Source of the DNA: Parietichytrium sp. I65-24A
Lineage: Eukaryota; Sar; Bigyra; Thraustochytrida; Thraustochytriidae
Length of the DNA stretch: 64,000 nucleotides
Direction of reading: 5' to 3'
Assembly (NCBI GenBank): GCA_012862575.1
Contig: BLSF01000018.1
Location: forward strand, 377,680 to 441,679
Position 1 is the stretch's first letter; each line of letters begins with the position of its first letter. Under the pieces are notes generated by a model. That model did not search any database, was not told the origin of the DNA, and saw nothing but the letters and a program-made list of their open reading frames with translations. Positions 20,674-30,135 of the stretch are shown one piece after another. Position numbers and translations under genes: made by a program.

Positions 20674-22915
20674 ATGATGAGCGCAGGGGAGGAGATCCAG
20701 CGGGTGTTGACGGCCTTTGGCGTGGCGTGCCAAGCGCAGGCGATGGTAAGCGCGTGCCAAGCGCTGAGTGGCGCTCAGATAGACGCGCTGGAGAGACAGG
20801 GGAACCGCGCAGGTGAGTTGACGGTGGCGTCCTGGCGGCGGGAGTGGAGCAGGTGGGTGGCTGACAATGTTTGTGCGCTCATGTGTGTGTGTGTGTGTGT
20901 GTTTGTGTTTGTGTGTGTTGATGGACGGGTAGTGCCTGGCTGGGATGAGGTGAAAGTGGCGCCGGATTGCGATGTCTCTCTGGTAAGGAACTGCACGTTT
21001 GTTGCGAGCGTGGTCATCGGAAAGCTGGCAGCCAGTGATGACCCGACAGGCCAAGGCTTACCAGCTGGTATCTATGGCTCGACGCTGCAGAACTGCGTGG
21101 TGTTCGGTGGATGCCGGATTTCTGTAAGTTTGTGCTGGCGCTGCTGAGGTACACTCTGCATGCAGAAAAGTGTGTTACTTACATTGATTGCGTTGCCCAT
21201 AGAACTGCGAGCTATTGCAAAACACCTTTGTGGGCGAGGGGGCTTACCTCGCCAAGTGCGGAATGATCACGAAAGAGAAGGCCGGCGCATTTGGAAACGG
21301 AATCTCAATTCCTGTTGCAGTCGGCAGTGGGGGCAGAGACGTTGCGGCGACTGCGTTTCTTGACCTAGACACTGCCGCGAGAGTGGCAGCTAACCGACAC
21401 GACAAATCGTTTCTGCATCAGCATGAGACTTCCGTGAAAGAATTTGTGGAGAAGGTGCAGTGCCGATGGAACATAATTTGCGAAGGGGCGCGAATAGAGG
21501 CAGCGAACAGGCTCTCGGACGTATTCATTGGGCCATTTGCCCGCGTAGAGAGTTCCCGGTGCGTTCAAACGACAATCCTATCGTCCAAGGATGAAGGAAG
21601 CATCGTGGAATACTGCGATCTGCGCAAAGCTCTGCTCCAACACAAGGTTCATGCGGACGGGGACAGTTACATCGAAAACTCCGTCATGATGACATGCAGC
21701 AGTGCGGAAAGACATGGCATCCTTATGGAGTCCATCCTTGGGCCGTACTCGGGCGTCGCCGAGGGAGAGATCTCTTCAAGTCTTGTGGGTCCATTTGTCG
21801 GATTTCATCATCAAGCTCTCTTGATTGCTTCTTACTGGCCTTCTGGAAGGGGAAATATCGGATATGGCGCAAACGTTGGAAGCAACCACACTGGAAAGGC
21901 GCCAGATCAGGAGCTCTGGCACGGAGAAGGCGTATTTTATGGACTCTCCACCGCCATCAAGTTTCCGAGTGACTTCTCTCATGCGCCATACTCTCTGGTT
22001 GCAACTGGAGTCACTACTCTGCCACAGAAAGTAACGATGCCTTTCTCGCTCATCTCAGCTCCCTCAAATACCGTCCCTAATTTGAGCACGGCAATTAATG
22101 AAATTTTCCCTGCCTGGGTCCTGAGCCAAAACATCTACTCCGTCCTGAGGAATGAACACAAGTTCAAGACTCGTGGCACAAAAAGCAAGCGAGTGCAGAT
22201 TGACTTTCGTATCTTCCGGCCGCTCACCATTGCTATGATGCGTAAAGCTCGCGACCAGCTTGCCAATCCGGCCGTTTCGAAGAAGGCAGTGTACACCGAC
22301 AAGGACTTTGCTGGTCTTGGAAAGAACTACATGACCAATGCTGGGAGGGAGGAGGCTGTGGCCACCTACACTTACTTCCTGTTGTACTACGCGGTCTACC
22401 AAGGCCTTTGGCCGCGGCTTGCAGGCGTCACATCCGATCAAGAGCTTCGAGAATTAGCGGTTCGCTGCGCTCAAGAGATTGAATCCGCGTCGGCATCTTA
22501 CAGCGGGTCCGAGCCTGAGGATGACTATACCTTCACCGGTTGCCGGCTCAGCGGCTCCGCAAGCGTGCACGATAGTTTCGACGAGTGGCGCCTACAGTGC
22601 ACAATCATGAAGAACGAAGCACCGCGTGTCCTTGGTGAAATAGTCGGAGACCATCCAAACGAGAAAACCAGATTGATAATTGCGCTGCTGGAATGGCTGA
22701 GGGTTGCGAAACAGGCAATTGCAAAGGATGCGATGGAGAGTAAAAAGAAAGACGAGGTTAGAGGCAGTAAAATCATCCCGGGGTACATGGATGCCCATGG
22801 CAGTGTTGAGAGCGATGACGGCCTAGTACTTCGTGAGCGCAAAGAGGCGAATGAGTTGGCAGATCAGGTCTCGCAACAGATCCAGGCGCTGCATAGATTG
22901 GCTTCGAGACTATAG
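20674..22915 (+). CDS. DUF4954-family left-handed beta-helix protein, three exons
   Basis: Spliced exons 20674-20812, 20933-21123 and 21203-22915 give 680 residues. Exon 1 ends ...QGNRA and joins in phase to VPGWDEVKV, restoring the family pattern L..EI..L..QG..A.DW..I.V. The central part is hexapeptide-repeat-like, with the strongly conserved block SSLVGPFVGFHHQALLIA (near 300), NIGYGANVGSNHTGKAPDQE (near 330) and FSHAPYSLVATGVTTLPQK. These match DUF4954 proteins that I know mainly from Bacteroidetes; the fold resembles sugar-nucleotide acyl- or nucleotidyltransferase beta-helices, but no reaction is established. It lies downstream of, and codirectional with, the polycystin gene. It is one of two intron-bearing genes called here. 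Its bacterial affinity suggests old lateral transfer followed by intron gain; that is inference. Confidence 0.8.
20813..20932 (+). other. Intron 1 of the DUF4954 gene, with GT microsatellite
   Basis: GTGAGT donor, ...GGGTAG acceptor, 120 bases (a multiple of three, open in frame). It contains a GT run at 20883-20920. Removal is supported by homology rather than by a stop codon. Confidence 0.72.
20883..20920 (+). repeat. GT microsatellite inside intron 1
   Basis: Alternating GT with a few GTTTGT variants, sitting just before the intron 1 acceptor. Confidence 0.9.
21124..21202 (+). other. Intron 2 of the DUF4954 gene
   Basis: GTAAGT donor and CCCATAG acceptor, 79 bases, phase 0. It contains an in-frame stop, so splicing is needed to join exons 2 and 3. 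Confidence 0.85.
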
Positions 22916-23022
22916 ACTTTGGCTGCTTTCTCCTTTAGCTTGAAAACATCTGGCTGGATTTTTGTTTACAACTTTCAATCCTCTCACGGCAGAGGTGTTA
23001 CTCGAACATAATGATTAAAACA

Positions 23023-23028
23023 AATAAA
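23023..23028 (+). terminator. Polyadenylation signal of the DUF4954 gene
   Basis: AATAAA about 108 bases after the stop codon, in the short convergent gap before the CnoX-like gene. Confidence 0.4.
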
Positions 23029-23141
23029 TGTGCATCAATTTCACTCAGAGTCTCGATGCAAAAAAAAGCAGGCGCAAACGGATACAAGAGAGGACAGAGG
23101 GGCGAAGAAAAAGAAGAAAATATTTCGGCATTTTTGCTCGC

Positions 23142-24272
23142 TCACATCATAAAGTTGGCAAGTCGACGTCTGTAGCGCTTTGTAAGATCGTGGCCATTTC
23201 CCAAGGCTTCAAACATGTTGAAGAGCAGCTTGCGAGCAGCACCGTCCTGAAAGTTTCTGTCGGCCTTGACGATTTGCAGAGCTTCTTCGGCGGCTTCCTC
23301 GTGTCTCTCGCTGGCCATGAGTCCTTCCGCCAGCTTGAGACGCTCCTCCAGCGAGAGAGTCTCCTTGCGAGCAAGCATGTCGTCGAGGTCGGTACCGCTC
23401 TCCTTGTTGGCCTCGGCGAGCTTGAAGGCGGCCTTCACCGAGACAATCTCGGGCTCCTTGTCGAACTTGCTGTAGTCCGCGGCGATGTGGTCAATAAGAG
23501 CTTTGGCGCTGTCAAAGTCCTTTTGCTGCAGTGCGCATCTCACGAGACCAGCGCACGAGAGCGCCTTGACCTTCTCCACGCGAGTGGCTTCCTCGCCCTC
23601 AAAGTCATCCATTGGGATGTCCGCAAGCTGCCTGAGTATCTGTGTTACATTCTCCACTGGCGCGCTCTTAGCCGCGAGACCCTCCATGGCCTGCTTGAGT
23701 AGCATCTCCGCCTGCTGCACTGGGTCCTTTCCTGCGCCCGCTCCATTGTCATCCTTGGCGGCCATCACCGCGCGGTCCACGAACTCCTTCACTACATTCG
23801 CCGGCTGTGCCCCAATAAACTGGTCCAGCAGCCTACCTTTGTACACTGCCATCACCGTCGGCAGACTTTTGATCTGCAGCGACTGCGCCAGCTGCGGGTT
23901 CTTGTCCGTGTCCAGCTTGGCCATGACCACCTTTCCACCGTGCGAGCGCACCACCTTCTCGAGCATCGGTCCCAGCGTCTTGCACGGCCCGCACCACTCC
24001 GCGTGGCAGTCCAGCACCACTGGCACTGGCGACTGCATCACCTTGCTCTGGAACGTGCTCGCCGTCACGTCAAACACTGGGTCCGCCGACCCCGCGCTGG
24101 CCAGCCACCGACGCCACCCGCCCGCACCTCGGAAAGAATCCGCGACATCTGGCTTGGTCGCGCCTGCGCTCGCGCGTGAGATCGCCGATGGCGCGATTGA
24201 GCGTCTGCCCACGCTGCCGAGACCGCCAGCGCTGCGGACCAGATGCCGCCAGGCGCCTGCACCGAGAAGCAT
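23142..24272 (-). CDS. CnoX/YbbN-type thioredoxin with TPR tail, probably mitochondrial
   Basis: 376 residues, ATG at 24272, one exon. The first ~45 residues are rich in Arg, Ala and Ser and nearly free of acids, as expected for a mitochondrial presequence. A thioredoxin domain follows (about 65-175) with the redox motif W93-CGPC-97 and the cis-Pro loop SLPTV. The C-terminal TPR-like region ends ARKLLFNMFEALGNGHDLTK, then RYRRRLANFMM, which is the typical end of bacterial CnoX (YbbN), a chaperone-redox protein that hands clients to GroEL. Many alpha-proteobacterial members keep CGPC, so a mitochondrial inheritance is attractive; E. coli has lost it. Likely role: protecting matrix proteins from oxidation and supplying Hsp60. 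Confidence 0.85.
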   Translation of the reverse strand: MLLGAGAWRHLVRSAGGLGSVGRRSIAPSAISRASAGATKPDVADSFRGAGGWRRWLASAGSADPVFDVTASTFQSKVMQSPVPVVLDCHAEWCGPCKTLGPMLEKVVRSHGGKVVMAKLDTDKNPQLAQSLQIKSLPTVMAVYKGRLLDQFIGAQPANVVKEFVDRAVMAAKDDNGAGAGKDPVQQAEMLLKQAMEGLAAKSAPVENVTQILRQLADIPMDDFEGEEATRVEKVKALSCAGLVRCALQQKDFDSAKALIDHIAADYSKFDKEPEIVSVKAAFKLAEANKESGTDLDDMLARKETLSLEERLKLAEGLMASERHEEAAEEALQIVKADRNFQDGAARKLLFNMFEALGNGHDLTKRYRRRLANFMM

Positions 24273-24285
24273 CGCGATCGAGCAC

Positions 24286-24310
24286 CTAATTCACTAATTC
24301 ACTAATTCAC
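24286..24310. repeat. 8-bp tandem repeat (CTAATTCA x3) upstream of the CnoX-like start
   Basis: Three perfect copies beginning 14 bases upstream of the ATG at 24272, so probably within the 5' leader or core promoter. Confidence 0.85.
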
Positions 24311-24540
24311 TATATGCGCACGCCCACGCCAGAGACACACACTTCCTTCCTTGTCTCTGTCTTTGTCTCTGTCTTTGTCTCTGTTTCTGTCTCTGTTTCT
24401 GCGAGGACAGAAGCAGACAGAAGGAATGAATGAGATGGAGGAGAGTGGTGCATGGGGAGATTTTGCCCGGAGGCTAGGCGGGAAGGTAGCCGCGCGGTAG
24501 GAGTGCGGGCCTGTCGAGCGTCACCTCCAACATTCTCAAC

Positions 24541-24583
24541 ATTGATTGATTGTTGATTGATTGATTGTTGATTGATTGATTGA
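24541..24583. repeat. TTGA microsatellite
   Basis: Runs of ATTG/TTGA broken by TGTTGA, about 270 bases upstream of the CnoX-like start. Confidence 0.9.
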
Positions 24584-25214
24584 CAGTGAGTGAGTGAATG
24601 TGGATGTGAAGTTGAAGGTGAATGAGGCATGCTGAGACTTTCGCGAGAGGATCCTAGAGTACCGCGGGGTGATGCGAGCTGAGATTGTGAGTGTACATCA
24701 GTAGTACACAAGTCACACATCGCGTGGCCCGACTTGTGATCTACTACTACATATTGTGTGATGAATGCGACGGTGAATTGGGAGGGAAGTGGCCAAACAG
24801 AATGAATATTTCAATGTCCCATTCGATGCCGCCGCTGCGGTGAGGGAAGGCGTGCTGCGGTGAGTTGTCCGTGCGCACTGGCAGTATCCCTTGGCTGAAG
24901 TTTTGTTGAAGAATCCTCGGCCGATCGCGTCTATGTGTGGTCGGGCCTGGAGAGCTGCTACTCCGTTCCTGCTCGAAAGTTTGCCGCAAATGTTGTCGGG
25001 CTACGACTTGAGCGGAATGAAATAATAGACAAAAGGTAAAGCGTGCTTTTGGATGCGTCGTATGCGGTTCTCGTGCAGCAGACGCAATTCGTTTTACCAG
25101 TTTTTCAAGCATCCAGTTCGAAAGTGGAGATGAGACGAGAGCGCGTTCGAACAAACATCTTTTCTGCAGACCCATTTGTTACACAGATTGGTATATTGCT
25201 TAGAACCTTACTTT

Positions 25215-27077
25215 TCACAATTCTACTGTTTCACGATCATCAGGACTGGACACGGTTGGAGAGGATGGAGGACTCTCGTGGACGTTGACTGGACTCGGAG
25301 GGTCTGGATTGGACGTCTCTTGAACACGAGACTCATCTTCTTCCGCAAGCTCATCCGGAAAGACATCTTGCGCCCCCGCAAGCGCTCGGTTCTCCCGAAT
25401 CACCTCTTTCAAGTCGCGGAGGATGAGGTCTAGGTTGGATGTACTAACTCGGGAGCGTAGGGCCGCGGACCGTGAGGAGATATCCCGCGAGTTGTTCTCC
25501 AGCTTTGCTGTCTCTTGAGCAAGCTCGATGAGCTCGTCAAAGAAGACACGAAGATCATGCAGGTGCTGATAAGCTTTTGCGCTGGTCGGGTCGCCATGGT
25601 TGGTCTCAGAAAAATGGAAGATAACTTCGTCGGCCACAAGCTCTGCACGCTTCATTTTCTCGGATGCGATGTTGATGCTGTGTTGTACCCTGTGAATGTC
25701 CTCAATGACTCGCTTTATCTCCTTATCCTGTTTCCTCACCTGCTTTATAATATCCAAGATTCTTTTGGTGTACATGTTTCGCGGCATCTGATCGCCTACT
25801 CTTTCCAGCGCGGCTTCCAGTACCTGTATGCGCTCTTCCTGAGTTGCCACGAGCTTTACCGTGGACTTCATTTGCTCTTGCATCTCGCGGGTTTTGACGT
25901 CTTTCCGACGTATGTCTGCTTCTAGCCTCCGCTGAGCCTGGCTAGCGATGTGTATCTGGTCTTCAAGCTCGCTCTTGTGAGCTATCCACTCTGTGTTTAG
26001 CAACAAGAGCTTCTCCCGAGATTTCTCCACACTAGACTCCAATGACTTTATGTTCTCAGCAGCATTAGGGAGCATTTCGAGCACCTTGCGGTTCACCTTA
26101 TACCTAAATTCCAGCTCGTTTTGGTCGACCTTGAGAGCATCAAGTTGCTCCTTGGCACTCGCTTCTCTGCTTTGGTATTCCTGAACCTCTGCTTTGCAAG
26201 TTCGAAATGCATCTTTCGCTTGCTTTATCTGAGCTCTAATTTCGTCGAGTTTTGCAACGTCGCCTTGCGCGGTACACTCATCTTGTGGCGGAGCCTTAAC
26301 TTCAGAAGAGATCTGGAGCTCGGCTAATGGCTTTATTAAAGGCATCTCGTCATCTGGCTTCGTGGTTCTTGGCTGAGACACAGACTCCATATACTTGGAC
26401 CGGACGAGTTTTTCAAAAGGCTTGTCACTCTTGTGCGAGCTCTCGACAGAGGTTTTAAAGAGCCGCGCGAGCCGAGTTCGTCGATAAGATGCTTCACTTC
26501 GGGCTGGAATCGCACCGACCTCAGGATCTAAGACCTGAATACTCTCTATAACAGAAGGTACTAGCTTTGACCTCCACTTCTGCTGAGCGCCTGGCTGGTC
26601 AATGGCCAGCACTGGGCTTTTGTCTGACAAAGGGATGGTCGAAAAATCCCAGGGGTTAATTTCGGCAAAGCTCGGTTTCCTGGTGTCGTTCACCCACATG
26701 TGCAAGGCTTTCGCAAGAGCTGGCCCGGTCGCGTGCTTGACCTTCTGCGGCCTATCTAGATAGACATTTGCCGCCGCAATCTCAGTGAGCAGGGATAGAA
26801 TCTCCCTCACTGAAGTCTCACTTGGATACAATAGCTCGTGAAATTCCACGACGCGCCCAGCCGCCTCCGCCGACGGCGTCCTACTCAGTGCTTCGGCGAG
26901 CGCCCCGCAAGCTTTCTGCCTCGCCGGTACGCTACTGATCCTGCCCACATCCACGTCGGCACCAAGCGCCCGAGCCACACATTTGCAGAGCAGCGCCCCA
27001 TCCACCTGGCTCAAGCCCACCGCCTCGCCGCTCCCATCGCGCAACGTTCGCTCCAATATCTCGTCGGCAAACTCCAT
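25215..27077 (-). CDS. CCDC22: CCDC22 homologue (CCC complex subunit)
   Basis: 620 residues, ATG at 27077 (MEFADEILERTLRDG), single exon. CCDC22 pairs with CCDC93 in the CCC (COMMD-CCDC22-CCDC93) complex, which with Retriever and WASH returns membrane proteins from endosomes to the surface. The N-terminal ~115 residues fit the calponin-homology-like NN-CH domain, including FHELLYPSE, like the human FLYPSE. A linker follows, then coiled coils from about 270 to 570. The most diagnostic part is PRNMYTKRILDIIKQVRKQD near 435-455 and the following helix, which match human PRDVSRLAYTQRILEIVGNIRKQ. The acidic, Pro/Ser-rich tail is not conserved. The partners CCDC93 and the COMMDs are not in the window. 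Confidence 0.9.
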   Translation of the reverse strand: MEFADEILERTLRDGSGEAVGLSQVDGALLCKCVARALGADVDVGRISSVPARQKACGALAEALSRTPSAEAAGRVVEFHELLYPSETSVREILSLLTEIAAANVYLDRPQKVKHATGPALAKALHMWVNDTRKPSFAEINPWDFSTIPLSDKSPVLAIDQPGAQQKWRSKLVPSVIESIQVLDPEVGAIPARSEASYRRTRLARLFKTSVESSHKSDKPFEKLVRSKYMESVSQPRTTKPDDEMPLIKPLAELQISSEVKAPPQDECTAQGDVAKLDEIRAQIKQAKDAFRTCKAEVQEYQSREASAKEQLDALKVDQNELEFRYKVNRKVLEMLPNAAENIKSLESSVEKSREKLLLLNTEWIAHKSELEDQIHIASQAQRRLEADIRRKDVKTREMQEQMKSTVKLVATQEERIQVLEAALERVGDQMPRNMYTKRILDIIKQVRKQDKEIKRVIEDIHRVQHSINIASEKMKRAELVADEVIFHFSETNHGDPTSAKAYQHLHDLRVFFDELIELAQETAKLENNSRDISSRSAALRSRVSTSNLDLILRDLKEVIRENRALAGAQDVFPDELAEEDESRVQETSNPDPPSPVNVHESPPSSPTVSSPDDRETVEL

Positions 27078-27093
27078 CTACTACCCCTTACCT

Positions 27094-27706
27094 TTACCCA
27101 CACAACTTGAACGAAACCGCACCGCGCGCACCCTTTTCGTATGCCTCCAAGTACTCCAAGTCTTCGATCTGAGAAATGGTGAGCTGCAAATCACGATCTC
27201 CAAACTCGCTCGAGAGGTAGTACTCGGATAGCGCGCAGTAGAGTTCCGGCTTGATCTGAGGTATTGGGATTATTGGGAACGCTTTCCGACTGCCACATGA
27301 GGCCTTCATTGGCCGTGCAATACTTTAGTGAACGCGCTCGCAAGGTCAAGGATGGGGAAATGTGCTCGTCCGAGACCGCGAGCATGTACAGTTCATGTTG
27401 AACTTTGAGTTTCTCGAGATCTTCCCGTGAACCCAACAGTAGAAAAGTCTCGATAAGAGACGCTGGGAACCGCGTCGGAGCCACGTCGGGATCTTTAGGG
27501 GTGAAAAAACCGTTTTGGACGAGCAGCATGTCATTTTGTGCGCGTGCGTGATATGTGCTTTGAGAATCGGTAATCAAGTTCAAAAGTCGAAACCACATGC
27601 ATCTTCTACATGCGCAATGTTCACCAGACAATCTCCATGTCTGGAACTCGGACGCGAAATGAGCGTTTAGTCGAAAGATCCTTGCAAAAGCACCGCGAGC
27701 GCACAA
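27094..27706 (-). pseudogene. Gene fragment, weakly SET/Rubisco-LSMT-like, frame change at about 27270
   Basis: Two adjoining minus-strand frames look coding. The first (27706-27191) has NDMLLVQNGFFTPKDPD, resembling the NDELL..YGF.L..NP step after a SET domain in LSMT-type lysine methyltransferases, then a helical region. The second (27309-27094) encodes IKPELYCALSEYYLSSEFGD and more, ending 17 bases before the CCDC22 ATG. The join needs either a 25-base intron (GTTCCC...CCTCAG, exactly the right length mod 3) or a true frameshift. No SET core with its NHS motif is found upstream, so this is probably the tail of a decayed or incompletely visible gene. Family assignment is weak. Confidence 0.35.
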
Positions 27707-30135
27707 CCAAAATCGCAGAGTGTCTATGCCGTAGGATCTTTATCAAGACCTGGATATCACCCGTCTACACGCGCAACTTTCATCTTCGTCCTGGCCTGAC
27801 CGAGAGCCGAGATTTTGCTACTCAGAGCAGCGCAACGAGAAGACGGTTTCCGTTTCTTTGTCAGGATCGTCTGAGGGCATATGTATGGAAAAAATTCATT
27901 TCCAAACGCATTCGATTGTGGGCGACGTGTGTATTCGTGCAATCTCTCAGGGTAGTGACTCTGTCCGAACGAGAGGGTGATGGTTTCCCGATGGTGGTTT
28001 CAACCTCTCTCTTTCTTTCCCTCTGCCAATCCATTGTGATCATTGTCAGTCAGCCTGTCTGTCAATCTGAAGGCACGCACAAAGTGAACGCGCAATGTCA
28101 CATTTGCGCAAGGAAGAGCGCGAGCTGGCGATAGAGAAACTCCGTGTCTTCACTGTCAACATGGTCTGTGACTGCTATTTTTAAATTTAAAATTCTAATT
28201 TTCAGACATCAAATCCCTTCGTTACGAGTCGTGTTGAAGGTGTTGAAGGAAAGATTCTCGCTGTCAATTGGTCGTCCACGTTCGTGTAACATAACGTCCA
28301 GCTGTCAAGACTCGGGACAATCACTACAGTACAGTGTCTTCATTATGCAGCTTGCTAATACTCTTACATCAAAGTTGTCCGTTACAACTGGCCAGCCTTC
28401 ATTCCAAAGGCTAAGGCTAGGGTAGGATGTCCTAATGCAGCCGTTCGTTTCCTTCGAGACCGGACCATCTCGGAGCAAGTCATAATTATCGACAGAGAAC
28501 TGTAATTGACAGTGAGTGCGAGTGCGAGTCAGCCATGAACGGATTGGTCAGTTTATGTCCAGGGTTCAAAGCTTGGAGAGAACTTTATTTAAAAAACTCA
28601 AACTAAACAGTGAGCGCAGGTTACACAGAATCCACAAACGCTCTCAGCTAACAACTCACAACTCACAATCCACGCTCGCAGCAACAGAGACGCGCGGAAA
28701 AGAAAATGTGTCTCAGTCTATTGGACATTGGGGAGGAGTTGTCTCTTTGAGACCGTTTGGGATCGAAAGACGCTGCACTGGCGCATAGACACTTGCAGTG
28801 GATGCCCGCTACCGCCCACGTCGTTCATTCGACTGATTTCAATTTGATTGATTGATTGATTCATTCATTCATTTGATAAAATTGATTCATTTGACTCGAT
28901 TTGATGTGATTTGATGTGATTTGCAACTGCTGCAATTGCGACAGCAACAGCTCAGGACAACCGCACCACAAAACACAAGTCGAAGCGAGACAAGACAAGA
29001 CGAGACAAGACGAGACAAGACGGGACGTGGGCAGGAGGTTGGGGTGAGTGAGTGAGTGAGTGAGTGACCGAAGAGACGCAATAGCGGACAACTACATCGA
29101 CCAGAGGGAGGGGGAGAGAGACTCTGAGAGGGAAAGAAAGAAAGCAAGCTGCGGCTGAGTACTTGCAATTGCAGAGAACTGTTCAACAGGCGGGGTGGCA
29201 CTACCAGAACAAACCGCAGCAGGACATTGCAGTCAGCACCGGTGCCCGTGGCTAGTCAGTGAGTGCTTCCTCATAACCTGCAACCTGGAACGATTCAGTA
29301 CGGCGAGTCACTCTGCAGTCAGTACTGGCCAACTCTTCGAATAACGCGCTCGCAAGCTCAAGCTATCTCAAGCTCAAGCTCAATCTACGAGGCTACGAGT
29401 TACAGGGTTACACGGGTTACAGCGGCTCCGTATGGCTCCGTGCTATTGAGTACAGACTGTACAGACTGTGAGTCACGGTAAACACTCACTCAGCGGCACT
29501 GAGTATCACTGAGTAGCAGCGCCAAGTACAGTTGCAAGTAGTGTGTTTGGGCGTTTTGACTGCTCGCTTGCCTGACTTGCCTGACTTGCCTACCTTGGCC
29601 CAATACAAAGAGACGGTAGCAAGCGGCAATTATTGAGTAAGCCAGCGGCAAGCGGCAAGCGGCAACCAGCAAGCAGCAAGCGGTGAGCGGCGTCGCAAGT
29701 CAAGTCGCCATCGCGCAACGTGCGCGAGCGTGGCTAGCAGCTAGGCAGGTCTCTGTCTCGGTGAGGTGTTCGAACCTCGGAACCTCGGTGCAGTCAGTAC
29801 CTTGCCTGCCTATGTGCCTGTCTGCTGGGTCTGCTGGCGCGATAGCAGGCTGGAAGGAGGAGGACCCTGAAGAAGGCGCCAAGCGATACGCGGTAGGTGC
29901 TCGAAATCTGCGAGGACGAGGCGGGGCAAGTGGCGCGAACAACGGGCCGAAGGGGCGGGACGCGGGGTAGAGTGTCTGGCACGGGGACTGGTTTCCCGTG
30001 CGCAACTCGGAGTCGTGTTCGGGAAACATTCTCGTATTCTGAGGCGCGGAGGGGCAGGTAGTGCGAGGCCCTCGGGCTCCCGGCGCCGACGGCACTCGGT
30101 GCTGGCCACCTGGCCAGAAGCGCACAAGTGCCACG
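27707..30135. other. Intergenic upstream of the tetra-repeat channel
   Basis: 2.4 kb without a convincing gene. It contains a TTGA-type run at about 28843-28872, AGACAAGACG repeats at 28985-29028, GTGA repeats at 29045-29067, and CTTGCCTGA and AGCGGCA repeats at 29570-29680. The channel frame is open upstream of its first ATG. Confidence 0.5.
28985..29067. repeat. Adjacent GACAAGACGA and GTGA tandem repeats
   Basis: Imperfect AGACAAGACG units followed by a pure GAGT/GTGA run; about 1.1 kb upstream of the channel start. Confidence 0.8.

Larger units (their letters stand above)
24273..25214. other. Intergenic between CnoX-like and CCDC22 genes
   Basis: Contains the 8-mer repeats above, a TCTTTGTCTCTG run at 24348-24402 and a TTGA microsatellite at 24541-24583. 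A 142-codon minus frame (24747-25175) carries a protein-like patch but no secure homology. Confidence 0.5.

Noticed and set aside
24747-25175. Minus frame of 142 codons with a patch (NFSQGILPVRTDN, SGGIEWDIEI) faintly like PACRG
   Set aside because: Only about 15 positions agree, the LDY-HYLP motif is missing and no further PACRG sequence is found on either side.
29720-29800. GGTTCGAAC-like sequence suggesting a tRNA T arm
   Set aside because: It is part of a local AACCTCGG direct repeat, with no cloverleaf around it.
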